Shown: in pieces, positions 1 through 9,156 of the stretch | Position numbering within the stretch: position 1 is the first letter of the stretch | How the letters are laid out: every line of letters starts with the position of its first letter | Origin: Shewanella phaeophyticola | GTDB lineage: Bacteria > Pseudomonadota > Gammaproteobacteria > Enterobacterales > Shewanellaceae | Assembly: GCF_025398315.1 (NCBI RefSeq) | Contig: NZ_JAODOQ010000001.1 | Span: forward strand, 124,001 to 188,000 | Length of the DNA stretch: 64,000 nucleotides | Reading direction: 5' to 3' | Program-made: the position numbers and the translations under genes | The notes under the pieces: model-generated | The model's database searches: none | What the model was told of the DNA's origin: nothing | Seen by the model: only the letters and a program-made list of their open reading frames with translations

Positions 1-186
1 CACATCCAGTTTCTTCTGGGTTTCACCTTGAACGTTTTCTTGCTCTGTTGCCCCTAATACACCTGCTAATGCGCCGTGACGAACGGCACCACTAATGGCG
101 ATTGAGGTTTCTGCTAAAGTGAACAGCAATTGCGTGAGTGACGTATTTACCGCTTGTGCGCTAAGAGTTTGGGCCAAAGTCTGCAT
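1..186 (-). CDS. fbp: Fructose-1,6-bisphosphatase class 1, N-terminal part (cut by window edge)
   Basis: The first 62 codons are present; the gene runs off the left edge. The minus-strand translation opens with [13 protein letters not shown] and continues through [20 protein letters not shown], the N-terminal region of class 1 fructose-1,6-bisphosphatase, the cytosolic enzyme that hydrolyses fructose-1,6-bisphosphate in gluconeogenesis. The ATG at 184-186 is the natural start: the region ahead of it is AT-rich and non-coding as far as the divergent peptidase gene at 353. The active-site and metal-binding residues lie beyond the edge and cannot be checked. Confidence 0.9.
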   Translation of the reverse strand, partial: MQTLAQTLSAQAVNTSLTQLLFTLAETSIAISGAVRHGALAGVLGATEQENVQGETQKKLDV

Positions 187-352
187 GATTTTTCCTATGA
201 GATTTTGCGAGGTTAAGGTCGATGTTATTCATTTTATAGGCAAATCATACCCCACAATGAGGCTAATTTCAGCGATTGTTATCTGAGGTTTTAGTTTTAC
301 TGCAAATTAAGGCAAAATGTTGACTGATTGATTGCCCCTAGGATTAATAATA

Positions 353-2647
353 ATGACAACAACATGGAAGCAGCATGCTTTAGCGGCAATGACTGCCGTA
401 CCGTTTCTCTTTACTAGCCAGATTTCTGCAGCAAACCAAGGCAGTGCTATGACTTCACTTACTACCGCACCGTTAAATGCAATAAACGGCAATAAAACGC
501 CACTCACTATTGAGCGTATTCATGCCTCTCCCGCATTAGCAGGTTCAAGCCCGCGTGGCCTGGCATTATCACCCGACGGTAAACGGGTGACCTATTTATC
601 GAGCCGTGCCGATAACCAACATTTTTATGATTTATGGCAAATGAACATTGCTACGGGTGAGCGTAGCATCTTGATAAATGCAGATCTGCTAGCCAGTGGT
701 GAACTGTCTGATGAAGAAAAAGCGCGCCGTGAACGTCAGCGAATTTATGGCGAAGGGATCATGGAATATTTTTGGTCTGAAAACAGCCAAAGTATTTTAA
801 TTCCTGCAGCAGGGCAATTGTATTTATATGATGTGGCTAGCAATAAAGTCACAGAGCTTAACACGGGCGAAGGCTTTGCCACCGATGCGCGTTTGTCGCC
901 TAAAGGCCGCTATGTGTCGTTTGTGCGCGATCAAAATCTATATGTGTTATCGCTCAACACTCAAAAAGTGATCGCATTAACTACAGATGGGAAAGGCTAT
1001 ATTAAGAATGCCATGGCGGAGTTTGTTGCCCAGGAAGAAATGGATCGCATGACCGGTTATTGGTGGGCGCCGGATGAGTCAGCTATTGCTTTTACTCGCA
1101 TTGATGAGTCAGGTGTTGAACTGGTGACACGAAATGAGATTTATGCAGAAGGCATTAAATTAACCGAGCAACGTTATCCTTATGCCGGTAAAGCCAATGT
1201 TGAAATCGCCCTTGGTGTTGTGAGTTTGCACGATAAGAGTATCAATTGGATTGATTTAGGCAAACAAAAAGACATGTATTTACCGCGTGTTGAATGGCTT
1301 CCCGACAGCAAGCATGTGTCTTTTCAGTTGCAAAGCCGTAATCAACAAGCAGTAGACTTACGGATTGCTGCTGTGAGCCAACCAGATCAAGCTAAGACGG
1401 TGATTGAAGAGCGCAGCCAAGCTTGGATAAACCTCAACGATGACCTGCATTTTTTAAAGCAGCAGTCAGCATTTATTTGGGGTTCAGAGCGTGATGGGTT
1501 TAACCATCTGTATTTGTTTGACCTACAGGGTAAACAGCTTAAACAATTAACCCAGGGAGATTGGGCAGTTGATGCGCTTGAGTTTGTCGATGAAGCCAGC
1601 GGTTGGGTGTATTTTAGTGGCCGTAAAGACAGTGTGGTAGAGCGCCATTTGTACCGCGTTAATATGAATATAGGCGTAGAGTCAATCGAACGTATTAGTC
1701 AAAGCGCTGGTATGCATGACGCGGTTTTTGCTGACAAAAGCCCGGTATATTTAGACTATTTTAATAGCCTGCAACAACCGCCACAGATCAGTTTACACAA
1801 TGACTCGGGTAAATTATTAGCCTGGGTTGAGCAAAACGAAATCAATGAGACACATCCTCTTTATGATGTGGCTGGTTTATGGCAAATGCCTGAATTTGGT
1901 CAATTAAAAGCAGAAGATGGTCAGCCATTAATGTACCGTTTATTTAAACCTGTGCCGTTTGATGCCAATAAAAAGTACCCAGTGGTGGTGCGTGTTTATG
2001 GCGGTTCGCACGCCCAGTTAGTGGTTAACAGCTGGAGCGAAGCAGACTATTTTACTCAGTATTTGTTGCAACAAGGCTATGCAGTATTTCAATTAGATAA
2101 TCGTGGCTCGACTCACCGTGGCACTGCGTTTGAATATGTGATTTATCAAAACATGGGAGATGCCGAGGTAAATGATCAAAAAGTGGGTGTGGATTACTTA
2201 CGCAGCCTGCCTTTTATTGATGGCGACAACGTGGCGATTTATGGTCACAGCTACGGCGGCTACATGGCATTAATGAGCCAATTTAAGGCGCCAGATTATT
2301 TTAAAGCGGCTATTTCAGGAGCACCGGTTACCGACTGGCGTTTATATGATACCCATTATACTGAGCGTTATATGGGTAACCCTGAAACCAATAAACAAGG
2401 TTACGATGCCAGTAGCATTTTACCTTACGTAAAAAATTACCAGTCAGGTTTGCTGATGTACCATGGCATGGCGGATGACAATGTGTTGTTTGAAAACAGC
2501 ACACGCGTTTATAAAGCATTGCAAGATGAGGGGAAATTATTCCAGATGATGGATTACCCGGGGTCTAAGCATTCCATGCGCGGCGAGAAAGTGCGTAATC
2601 ACTTATACAAATCGTTGGCTGCGTTTTTAGACCAGCAATTGAAATAA
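353..2647 (+). CDS. Secreted dipeptidyl-peptidase IV-type serine peptidase (S9B family)
   Basis: A 764-residue peptidase of the prolyl oligopeptidase class. An N-terminal signal peptide (about residues 1-27, hydrophobic AAMTAVPFLFTSQISA) places it in the periplasm or outside the cell. Residues ~40-500 look like the beta-propeller, and the C-terminal third is an alpha/beta hydrolase. The triad is visible: Ser633 in GHSYGGYM, Asp708 in GMADDNV and His740 in PGSKHSM. The family removes X-Pro/X-Ala dipeptides from peptide N termini. I chose the ATG at 353, not a TTG 21 bases upstream, because it leads straight into a standard signal peptide. It stands alone, followed by a terminator shared with arcA. 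Confidence 0.93.
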   Translation: MTTTWKQHALAAMTAVPFLFTSQISAANQGSAMTSLTTAPLNAINGNKTPLTIERIHASPALAGSSPRGLALSPDGKRVTYLSSRADNQHFYDLWQMNIATGERSILINADLLASGELSDEEKARRERQRIYGEGIMEYFWSENSQSILIPAAGQLYLYDVASNKVTELNTGEGFATDARLSPKGRYVSFVRDQNLYVLSLNTQKVIALTTDGKGYIKNAMAEFVAQEEMDRMTGYWWAPDESAIAFTRIDESGVELVTRNEIYAEGIKLTEQRYPYAGKANVEIALGVVSLHDKSINWIDLGKQKDMYLPRVEWLPDSKHVSFQLQSRNQQAVDLRIAAVSQPDQAKTVIEERSQAWINLNDDLHFLKQQSAFIWGSERDGFNHLYLFDLQGKQLKQLTQGDWAVDALEFVDEASGWVYFSGRKDSVVERHLYRVNMNIGVESIERISQSAGMHDAVFADKSPVYLDYFNSLQQPPQISLHNDSGKLLAWVEQNEINETHPLYDVAGLWQMPEFGQLKAEDGQPLMYRLFKPVPFDANKKYPVVVRVYGGSHAQLVVNSWSEADYFTQYLLQQGYAVFQLDNRGSTHRGTAFEYVIYQNMGDAEVNDQKVGVDYLRSLPFIDGDNVAIYGHSYGGYMALMSQFKAPDYFKAAISGAPVTDWRLYDTHYTERYMGNPETNKQGYDASSILPYVKNYQSGLLMYHGMADDNVLFENSTRVYKALQDEGKLFQMMDYPGSKHSMRGEKVRNHLYKSLAAFLDQQLK

Positions 2648-2674
2648 TCATAAACTAATCGTTAAAAGCGGGCA

Positions 2675-2706
2675 TAAAAAAACCAGGTTAACTACCTGGT
2701 TTTTTG
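2675..2706. terminator. Bidirectional rho-independent terminator
   Basis: An AACCAGG / CCTGGTT stem with a short loop has an A-run on the left and a T-run on the right, so it can end both the peptidase gene and the convergent arcA. Confidence 0.85.
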
Positions 2707-2723
2707 TTGGATAACCGCAAAGA

Positions 2724-3440
2724 TTAGTCTTCTAAGTCACCACAAAAACGATAGCCTTCACCGTGGATAGTGGCGATGATTTCTGGCGTATCAGCTAAGC
2801 TTTCAAAATGCTTACGAATGCGACGGATTGTCACGTCAACAGTACGGTCATGTGGCTTTAACTCACGGCCAGTCATTTTTAATAATAAATCAGCACGAGT
2901 TAAAATCTTACCTGGGTTTTCAACAAAGTGAAGCATCGCACGGAATTCGCTGCGTGGTAGTTTATAAGACTCACCTAGTGGGTTCACTAAAGAACGGCTG
3001 TTAATTTCTAAGCTCCAGCCATTGAAGCGGTAATATTCAACAGAACCTTTTTCTTCGGTTTCTGCCGCAGCACTGTTAACACGCGTTAATAGGTTACGAG
3101 CACGAATTGTTAATTCACGAGGGTTGAATGGCTTGGTGATATAGTCATCTGCGCCGATTTCAAGGCCAAGAATTTTATCGACTTCGTTATCACGACCTGT
3201 TAAGAAAATAAGACCGATGTTATTGATTTCACGTAATTCTCGAGCAAGTAATAAACCATTTTTACCGGGTAAGTTAATGTCCATAACCACTAGGTTAATT
3301 TTATTATCTTGCATAGCTTTGTGCATTTCTGCACCGTCATTAGCTTCTGTAACGACATAGCCTTCGGCTTCAAAAATACTGCGTAATGTATTACGGGTTA
3401 CTGCTTCGTCTTCAACAATCAGAATGTGCGGGTTTTGCAT
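2724..3440 (-). CDS. arcA: Two-component response regulator ArcA
   Basis: A 238-residue OmpR-class regulator, the usual ArcA length. The receiver domain (residues 1-~120) has the acidic pocket at VEDE, the phospho-acceptor Asp54 in VVMDINLPG and Lys in ITKPFNPRE. The C-terminal winged helix (about 135-235) includes [15 protein letters not shown]. ArcA controls respiratory and central-carbon genes according to redox state; in Shewanella it is known to work with separate sensor and phosphotransfer proteins, and no arcB lies nearby here. It is followed by a shared terminator and preceded by an unusually long 690 bp gene-free stretch. Confidence 0.95.
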   Translation of the reverse strand: MQNPHILIVEDEAVTRNTLRSIFEAEGYVVTEANDGAEMHKAMQDNKINLVVMDINLPGKNGLLLARELREINNIGLIFLTGRDNEVDKILGLEIGADDYITKPFNPRELTIRARNLLTRVNSAAAETEEKGSVEYYRFNGWSLEINSRSLVNPLGESYKLPRSEFRAMLHFVENPGKILTRADLLLKMTGRELKPHDRTVDVTIRRIRKHFESLADTPEIIATIHGEGYRFCGDLED

Positions 3441-4131
3441 GATATTTACCTAATTTTATAAAATTCGACTCTAGCGTTTCGCTGCTAGGTAAGTTGTTAT
3501 CGCGTATTAATGAACGCTGATACTCCAGTATTTTTATGGTGTTTATCTATGTCTGCCCTGAATAAAACACTCTTATTAACTCGTATGATGTAACGCTATA
3601 TGGTTACTGAGTCGTCTCGCGTATAGTCAATCTCATTACGCCAATGCAAAATGCATGTTAGTGATAGTGCCTAATGAGTTAAATTTTTTGCCAACTGGCT
3701 TACTACTATGAATACGATTTAGGAAGATAGTTCCATTTGTTGCAAACTTAATTTAATCGTATTGCTGTTCTAGTCATTAGTTTATTAAATGTAGAACATA
3801 AATCGTTCATGTGTAAACTAAGCACATCAACGTAGTTAATTTCCAGTAAATTCGTTTAAAACACCGTAACGTAAAAGGTGGCTAAAGCTATTGTGACTGG
3901 CTTATCTAGGCGATTTAACAGTTGGTAAGCACTATTGTACTCGTTTTAGGCATTTGTTAACAAATTAAATGTTAAAAAATTAATTCACTGTCAATTATAT
4001 GAAAGATTCGACTCCATAACGTTATAATTTTAAAACTATTTTAAATATTATACTTGTGACTGATGTCACAACCTTTAAGAATCCAAAAGCCTCTGCTAAA
4101 CTGAATTTGGCTTAATTGACGAATTTATATT
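3441..4131. other. Long AT-rich intergenic region between divergent arcA and the DUF3293 gene
   Basis: About 690 bp with stops in all frames and no convincing ORF. It must hold the arcA promoter (left) and, near its right end, a perfect CRP-type palindrome. I see no clear small-RNA terminator hairpin inside it. Confidence 0.6.
4055..4070. promoter_or_regulatory. Perfect CRP-type palindrome
   Basis: The sequence TGTGACTGATGTCACA matches the CRP consensus TGTGA-N6-TCACA at all ten conserved positions. It is centred about 70 bp upstream of the DUF3293 start codon. A TGcTAAACT extended -10-like element lies at 4094-4102, so activation of that gene by CRP is plausible. Confidence 0.7.
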
Positions 4132-4572
4132 ATGGAAAATGTTATCGATACATTGTGGCATGAGTACCAAAGTACGCATTTTTTGCTGACTCAACGCCTT
4201 TCACATGATTATCCATTTGCTATTGTTACTGCTCATAACCCCAGCGGTTTATTGCTCAATCCTTCGCAAAATCGTTTACTCGATCGCCAGCTTCAATCCA
4301 AAATCCAACAATACAAAAGTCCATACCGCTCATTAATCGGTGCGGCACCAGATTTGTCTCACATGGAAAAGAGCTGGGCTGTTTTTATTGATAAAGAACA
4401 GGCGCTTGAGTTGGGTAGGGAGTTTAATCAACATGCCATCTACTACGTTAGTCAGGGACGGTTATCTTTGGTCGCTTGTGCTGACTCGGCAATGCCCGAA
4501 GTTGAAATGGGCATTTTTAATCATAGGTTACGCTTAGTGAGTGAGTTGCCTGATATTGGTGCTTATATTTAA
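4132..4572 (+). CDS. DUF3293 domain protein
   Basis: A 146-residue cytoplasmic protein with no signal peptide or membrane segment. The pattern FAIVTAHNPSG near residue 30, NRLLDRQLQ near 47, the central IGAAPD and the C-terminal hydrophobic strands fit DUF3293, a family of unknown function. It is monocistronic: 690 bp of regulatory DNA lie upstream and the lysine riboswitch region downstream. The CRP palindrome just upstream suggests carbon- or respiration-linked expression. I cannot assign a biochemical role. Confidence 0.75.
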   Translation: MENVIDTLWHEYQSTHFLLTQRLSHDYPFAIVTAHNPSGLLLNPSQNRLLDRQLQSKIQQYKSPYRSLIGAAPDLSHMEKSWAVFIDKEQALELGREFNQHAIYYVSQGRLSLVACADSAMPEVEMGIFNHRLRLVSELPDIGAYI

Positions 4573-4810
4573 TCTTTGCTTAGCGTTGATGTCTTCTTTA
4601 AGTGCTAACCATCTATTGCTCTATTTTTTGAGTCAATAAACTCTAATTGTCTCGGTTATGTTAATTTATTTGGCTTATGATTGAGATTTTGTCGGTTTTT
4701 TCGCTATACAGAACAATCCTGTTGTGGATAGTAGATTTTGGCAAATGGCCGGTATTGTTTGAATTAAGATGAAGATAAGTAAAATAGTGTATTTTTACTA
4801 CGATTGTAGA

Positions 4811-4838
4811 TTGACTTGTCAGTAGGTTTGTTGCTATT
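4811..4838 (+). promoter_or_regulatory. Promoter of the lysine riboswitch-lysC transcript
   Basis: A -35 TTGACT (4811-4816) is followed after 16-17 bases by a TGCTATT extended -10 region. This would start transcription near 4845, exactly where the structured leader begins. Confidence 0.6.
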
Positions 4839-4841
4839 TTT

Positions 4842-5036
4842 CAGGTCCCTCCTTCGGGAGGCACAGAAGAGGAGCGTTAACTAGGTAGTAAGTTTGAGGA
4901 TGCCAGTCCGATGAGAACTTATGATGGAGATTAGCGCCGAGGTATCAAATTGTGTGGCACACATTGGTACCGGTCGTATAGGCTGAATCCTAACGATTGT
5001 CACCTGTTTTTATTGGTGGAGAGCTTCTGGTGATGA
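4842..5036 (+). promoter_or_regulatory. Lysine riboswitch (L box)
   Basis: The leader carries the conserved L-box blocks in order: AGAAGAGGAGCG, GAGGATGCCAGTCCG, the GCCGAGGT block, GTCGTATAGGCTGAATCC, GATTGTCACC and the closing GAGCTTCTGGTG, which pairs with the 5' CACAGAAG to form P1. Lysine binding to this aptamer normally lowers expression of lysine biosynthesis or transport genes. The expression platform lies in 5037-5165 and includes a GGTGC...GCACC hairpin; I cannot tell whether it acts on transcription or translation. Confidence 0.93.
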
Positions 5037-5168
5037 TTGCTGTTTCCCTTCTTTAAGGGTGCGTTATCTTAGCACCAGGCTCTTCGAACGTAGTGTGTTC
5101 GGAGCGTATATCATGTTAGTTAATCAAATCTTACCTTTTAGCCTTGCGCATTTTTCGGAGGCATCACT

Positions 5169-6548
5169 ATGAGCGTAGTGTCTCAAGAATCTCATCCTGA
5201 GTTAGTGGTCGCTAAATTTGGCGGTACGTCGGTTGCCGATTATGCATCAATGAGCCGTTGTGCTGACATTGTATTAGCTAACCCCGCTACGCGTTTAGTG
5301 GTTGTGAGTGCCTCAAGTGGTGTGACCAATTTACTCGTTGAATTGACTCAAGCGAATGTGAATGATGAGCGCCGTTTAGTGCTGTTAAAGCAAATTGCGC
5401 AAATTCAATATGCGATTTTAGATGAGTTAGGCCGTCCGCAAGACGTTGCGGCGAATATTGATAAAATTCTGAGCCGAATGTCAGTGTTAAGTGAGTCGTT
5501 AGAGCTTGATCGCAGTAAAGCTATCATGGACGAGTTACTCTCTACCGGTGAGCAATGCTCATCTATTCTATTTTCTGCTGTTATCCGTGAAAAGGGTACT
5601 GCATCTGATCATTTTGATGTGCGTCAGGTCCTTCGCACTGACAGTCATTTTGGCCGTGCTGAACCACATATTGAAGCGATAGCGACATTGGCAGGCGATT
5701 TTTTAAAACCGCTACTCGCTCATTATGTCATCGTGACCCAAGGGTTTATTGGTGCAGATCAAGACGGTCGTACAACAACGCTTGGTCGTGGTGGTAGTGA
5801 TTATTCTGCAGCGTTATTAGCTGAAGCATTGAATGCCACAGCGGTGGAGATTTGGACTGATGTTGCCGGGATTTATACTACCGACCCAAGATTGGCACCT
5901 AATGCTCGCCCAATTGCAGAAATTAGTTTTAACGAAGCGGCCGAAATGGCGACTTTTGGCGCCAAAGTGTTGCATCCAGCAACCATTTTACCTGCGGTAA
6001 GACAAAAAATTCAGGTGTTTGTGGGTTCCAGTAAAGCCCCTGAAATGGGTGGTACATGGATCCGTCATCAAGTTGAGGACACACCTGTTTTTCGTGCTGT
6101 TGCATTACGCCGCGACCAAACTTTATTGAATTTGCATAGTTTACAAATGCTTCATGCGCAGGGCTTTTTAGCTGAAACGTTTGCCACACTTGCACGCCAT
6201 AAAATTTCAGTCGATTTAATTACAACTTCTGAAGTTAACGTATCGCTGACTTTAGATAAGACCGGTTCAGACTCAAGTGGTCAAGGTTTACTGAGTGAGT
6301 CATTGCTGCAAGAGCTGTCTCAGCACTGTCGTGTTCGTGTTGAAGATAATTTAGCGCTAATTGCGATTATTGGTAATCGCATTGCGTCAACCGCGGGGAT
6401 TTGTAGCCGCGTGTTTCAGGTGCTTGAAAGACACAATGTGCGCATGATTTGCCAAGGTGCTAGTCCACATAATTTATGTGTTTTAGTGTCTGAGTCAGAA
6501 GCTCCACAAGTGGTAAATGCATTACATCAGAACTTATTTGAGTCGTAA
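5169..6548 (+). CDS. lysC: Lysine-sensitive aspartokinase (aspartokinase III)
   Basis: A 459-residue monofunctional aspartokinase, close to E. coli LysC. It phosphorylates L-aspartate in the first step of the lysine/threonine/methionine pathway. The kinase core opens with VAKFGGTSV (Lys16), and the GRGGSDYSA block is at ~215. The C-terminal region (about 310-455) holds the paired ACT domains of feedback inhibition by lysine. Start: ATG at 5169 behind a good CGGAGG ribosome site. The lysine riboswitch directly upstream adds RNA-level control by the same end product. Confidence 0.95.
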   Translation: MSVVSQESHPELVVAKFGGTSVADYASMSRCADIVLANPATRLVVVSASSGVTNLLVELTQANVNDERRLVLLKQIAQIQYAILDELGRPQDVAANIDKILSRMSVLSESLELDRSKAIMDELLSTGEQCSSILFSAVIREKGTASDHFDVRQVLRTDSHFGRAEPHIEAIATLAGDFLKPLLAHYVIVTQGFIGADQDGRTTTLGRGGSDYSAALLAEALNATAVEIWTDVAGIYTTDPRLAPNARPIAEISFNEAAEMATFGAKVLHPATILPAVRQKIQVFVGSSKAPEMGGTWIRHQVEDTPVFRAVALRRDQTLLNLHSLQMLHAQGFLAETFATLARHKISVDLITTSEVNVSLTLDKTGSDSSGQGLLSESLLQELSQHCRVRVEDNLALIAIIGNRIASTAGICSRVFQVLERHNVRMICQGASPHNLCVLVSESEAPQVVNALHQNLFES

Positions 6549-6551
6549 TTG

Positions 6552-7661
6552 ATGACTAAGGTTATACCGTCAAGTATTCAAGTTGGCGAGCTTGCTACAG
6601 GGCAAGCTCTCACCATACCGCTTTATGATATTCAAGGCTCTGATAGCGCGGCACCAAGCGTATATATTCAGGCCAATGTGCATGGTGCTGAAGTGCAAGG
6701 TAATGCGGTTATTTATCAATTGATGACCTTGCTCGAAGGCTATGAGGTCCTTGGTGATATTCGCTTTGCTCCTTTGGCTAACCCGTTGGGGATTAATCAA
6801 AAAAGTGGCGAGTTTACCTTAGGACGGTTTGATCCGATCACTGGAGTGAATTGGAATCGTGAATACTTTGATCATAAAGTCGATTTAACTGCTTGGTATA
6901 CCGAGCATCATCACTTAGCGGATGATGCATTATTTCAAGCATACCGAGCAACGTTAATCGACTCGTGTCAGGCAAGGCTTAACCAAGCGTTTGGGGTAAC
7001 AACTGGTCATCGCCTAGCCATAAGCTTGCAAGCTATGGCGCATCAAGCGGATATCGTACTGGATTTACATACCGAGCCTAAGTCATGTAAGCATTTGTAT
7101 TGCCCTGAGTATGACATTGATGCTGCCCGTTTTTTCTCTATTCCTTACACTTTGGTTATACCTAATAGCTTTGGTGGCGCAATGGATGAAGCGGCATTTT
7201 GTCCCTGGTGGCAATTGACTGATTTTGCGGCAAAGCATGGGCGCGAATTTGCTGTGCCAGTGTCGGCTTTTACACTAGAGTTGGCGAGCCAAGAGCGGAT
7301 TGATTTAGCTGATGCATTAGTCGATGCAAAAGGCATTTTGGCCTATTTAAGTCACCGAGGTGTGATCCGTGAAAAAGTCGAGCCAGCTGATATGGCGCGC
7401 TTTGGTTGTTATTTGAAAGATTATAAAAAGTTTCATGCCCCTAAAGCGGGTTTAATTGAATATTGCGCAGCGGTTGGCCAGCCACTTAATGCCGGTCAAC
7501 CATTAGTGAATATATTGCGTATGGACTTATATGGTAGTGATGAGGCGCATCAAGTGATTAGTTTGCCAATGGATTGTGTGCCCATTTTACATTTTGCGTC
7601 AGCGTCGGTGCATCAAGGCACTGAGCTGTATAAAGTCATGACCAATGTGTTTAGGTTATAG
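6552..7661 (+). CDS. Succinylglutamate desuccinylase/aspartoacylase-family zinc deacylase (M14-like)
   Basis: A 369-residue cytoplasmic enzyme of the AstE/aspartoacylase group. The zinc site is visible as NVHGAEVQGNA (His, Glu; about residue 45) with a later ligand His in IVLDLHTEP (~175). The C-terminal ~70 residues (KAGLIEYCAAVGQPLNAGQPL) form the small beta domain typical of these enzymes. The ATG follows the lysC stop by 3 bases, so it is co-transcribed with lysC under the lysine riboswitch. This implies a substrate linked to aspartate or lysine, perhaps an N-acyl amino acid, but that is inference. Confidence 0.8.
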   Translation: MTKVIPSSIQVGELATGQALTIPLYDIQGSDSAAPSVYIQANVHGAEVQGNAVIYQLMTLLEGYEVLGDIRFAPLANPLGINQKSGEFTLGRFDPITGVNWNREYFDHKVDLTAWYTEHHHLADDALFQAYRATLIDSCQARLNQAFGVTTGHRLAISLQAMAHQADIVLDLHTEPKSCKHLYCPEYDIDAARFFSIPYTLVIPNSFGGAMDEAAFCPWWQLTDFAAKHGREFAVPVSAFTLELASQERIDLADALVDAKGILAYLSHRGVIREKVEPADMARFGCYLKDYKKFHAPKAGLIEYCAAVGQPLNAGQPLVNILRMDLYGSDEAHQVISLPMDCVPILHFASASVHQGTELYKVMTNVFRL

Positions 7662-7672
7662 ACGAGCGCAAG

Positions 7673-7703
7673 AAAAAACGCCTGCAATTTAGCAGGCGTT
7701 TTT
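7673..7703. terminator. Terminator between convergent deacylase and M50 genes
   Basis: A strong ACGCCTGC / GCAGGCGT stem has an A-run before it and a T-run after it, so it can act in both directions. Confidence 0.9.
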
Positions 7704-7713
7704 ATATTACTGA

Positions 7714-8877
7714 CTAACTGCCTAAAATTTGCAGTGGAATGGCAAGCATGTCGTTCCCTGAGCTGGCAAAGTACCAAATAATCCCCACTAGGCCTGCAAC
7801 TGTGAGTAGATACCATACGGTTGAGAATATTTGTCCATATCGGTCAAGCGGGAGTAAGTGGCTTTGATGACGACCGCGCCATTCAAAGACGATTTCAACA
7901 CTACCAATCAGCAGTAAAAAGCCTAATAGAGCAAGGCCTAAACTATAGCTGATAAATACACCTGCAGCAGCCCCTAAAATACAGGCAATAAGGCCAACTA
8001 AGCTATTCATTGAAAAGCTGATGCTTTTTAAAATATGACCACCATCGAGTGGTAAAATCGGTAATAAATTAAACAGGTTGAGTAGCGCATTAAAGCTAGC
8101 GAGTCCGGCAAAAAAGAGATTACCGGTGATCCAGTAAAGGCCTAAGCTGATGACAGATAAAATCAGTCCAAAAGTCAGTCCCATAATCGAGATATAGACA
8201 TCTTGCCAACGGGTGTTAATTCGCTCATCGCTTAAGGCTAATCCGCCAACAAACGGGATCAGGTAAATGCCTTTGGTTTTCATGCCAAAGTGTTTCATCG
8301 CCCTAATATGGCCGTACTCATGAAACACTAAACAACCAATGAGCGCTAACGCAAACTCTAACGAAAATAGCCATGAGTATGCCGCCACACTGGCACCTGC
8401 AAATAATACTTTAACCACTTTGGCGCTTTTAAGAAGCTTAAACCCCAGAGAAGCTAAACCAACAACACTGAGTTTTTGCGTTTTAGCGACAGGAACTTCA
8501 GGAGTTTGTTTTTCAATATCCGCTACTGTACGTTGCCCTTGGGTGATCTGTTCATCATCGACAAGTAAGCAGTAGTCGAGCTGAAAAGGTTGCCAGTTGA
8601 CGTCTATTTCTAAGCGCACTGGGATTGCTTTGGTGTGGGTGGCCATATTCTCATTGGCCATATTCTCATTGAGACGGTCATTGGGAGCATCAACGGGATT
8701 AACCGGTTGAGAAAATTGTTGAGTGAGTTCAAACGAGTGAATATGAAAAGCCTGGTCACTCGCACTGGCTGACTTTTGCGAGACGAGTTGGTTGTCCCAA
8801 TAAAGTTGCTGCCAACCTGCAATAGAGCCTTCTAGTCGCAAACGTTTACCAAGACATTCAATATTTAGTAATTCCAT
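7714..8877 (-). CDS. Membrane zinc metalloprotease, site-2 protease family (M50)
   Basis: A 387-residue protein. Residues 1-~125 are soluble and without a recognisable domain. Multiple hydrophobic segments follow (about 135-385). The zinc motif HEYGH is at 186-190 and the second M50 motif, NLLPILPLDGGH, at ~270-281. Such proteases cleave within the membrane in regulated proteolysis, or process membrane proteins. No anti-sigma factor gene or PDZ domain accompanies it, so the substrate is unknown. The linker near residue 70 contains an exact tandem duplication giving NENMANENMA. Confidence 0.85.
   Translation of the reverse strand: MELLNIECLGKRLRLEGSIAGWQQLYWDNQLVSQKSASASDQAFHIHSFELTQQFSQPVNPVDAPNDRLNENMANENMATHTKAIPVRLEIDVNWQPFQLDYCLLVDDEQITQGQRTVADIEKQTPEVPVAKTQKLSVVGLASLGFKLLKSAKVVKVLFAGASVAAYSWLFSLEFALALIGCLVFHEYGHIRAMKHFGMKTKGIYLIPFVGGLALSDERINTRWQDVYISIMGLTFGLILSVISLGLYWITGNLFFAGLASFNALLNLFNLLPILPLDGGHILKSISFSMNSLVGLIACILGAAAGVFISYSLGLALLGFLLLIGSVEIVFEWRGRHQSHLLPLDRYGQIFSTVWYLLTVAGLVGIIWYFASSGNDMLAIPLQILGS
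8641..8670. repeat. Exact 15 bp tandem duplication inside the M50 gene
   Basis: GGCCATATTCTCATT occurs twice back to back (8641-8655 and 8656-8670). It adds five residues in frame to the soluble linker of the protease. Confidence 0.9.
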
Positions 8878-9021
8878 TAAGGATTCTCAGAGCTTATAGA
8901 CGGTGAGTATGCGGGCATTTTGCCAGACCGCAGTTTGATGCTCAATGGGGCTAAAGAGTTTATTGTCTAATAAACCTCAGCTCTGGATAACAAACGCCTT
9001 TCAAGCAGTCCTTTGCCTTCC

Positions 9022-9096
9022 TCACTGCGTTGAATTAACTAGCTATTGACGCGTTAATTCGCCTTGTTAGCAAAACAAATCACAAGCTTGACAGTG
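9022..9096. repeat. Dispersed intergenic repeat, copy A
   Basis: This stretch shares GCGTTGAAT, TAGCTATT, AATTCGCCTTGTTAGCA and ACAAGCTTGA, in the same order, with 46319-46401. It lies in the gap between the M50 gene and the DUF4144 gene and does not code. Confidence 0.75.
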
Positions 9097-9156
9097 GATT
9101 TTAGTCAATCTATTGATTTATATCGTTATCAATACATCTCTTATCCAGAGTTGAGG

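Noticed and set aside
332..352. TTG start adding seven residues to the DPP IV-type peptidase
   Set aside because: The ATG at 353 leads directly into a signal peptide; the TTG adds MPLGLII without a better ribosome site.
3441..4131. A small RNA in the arcA upstream region
   Set aside because: No promoter-plus-terminator pair and no convincing stem-loop; length alone is not evidence.
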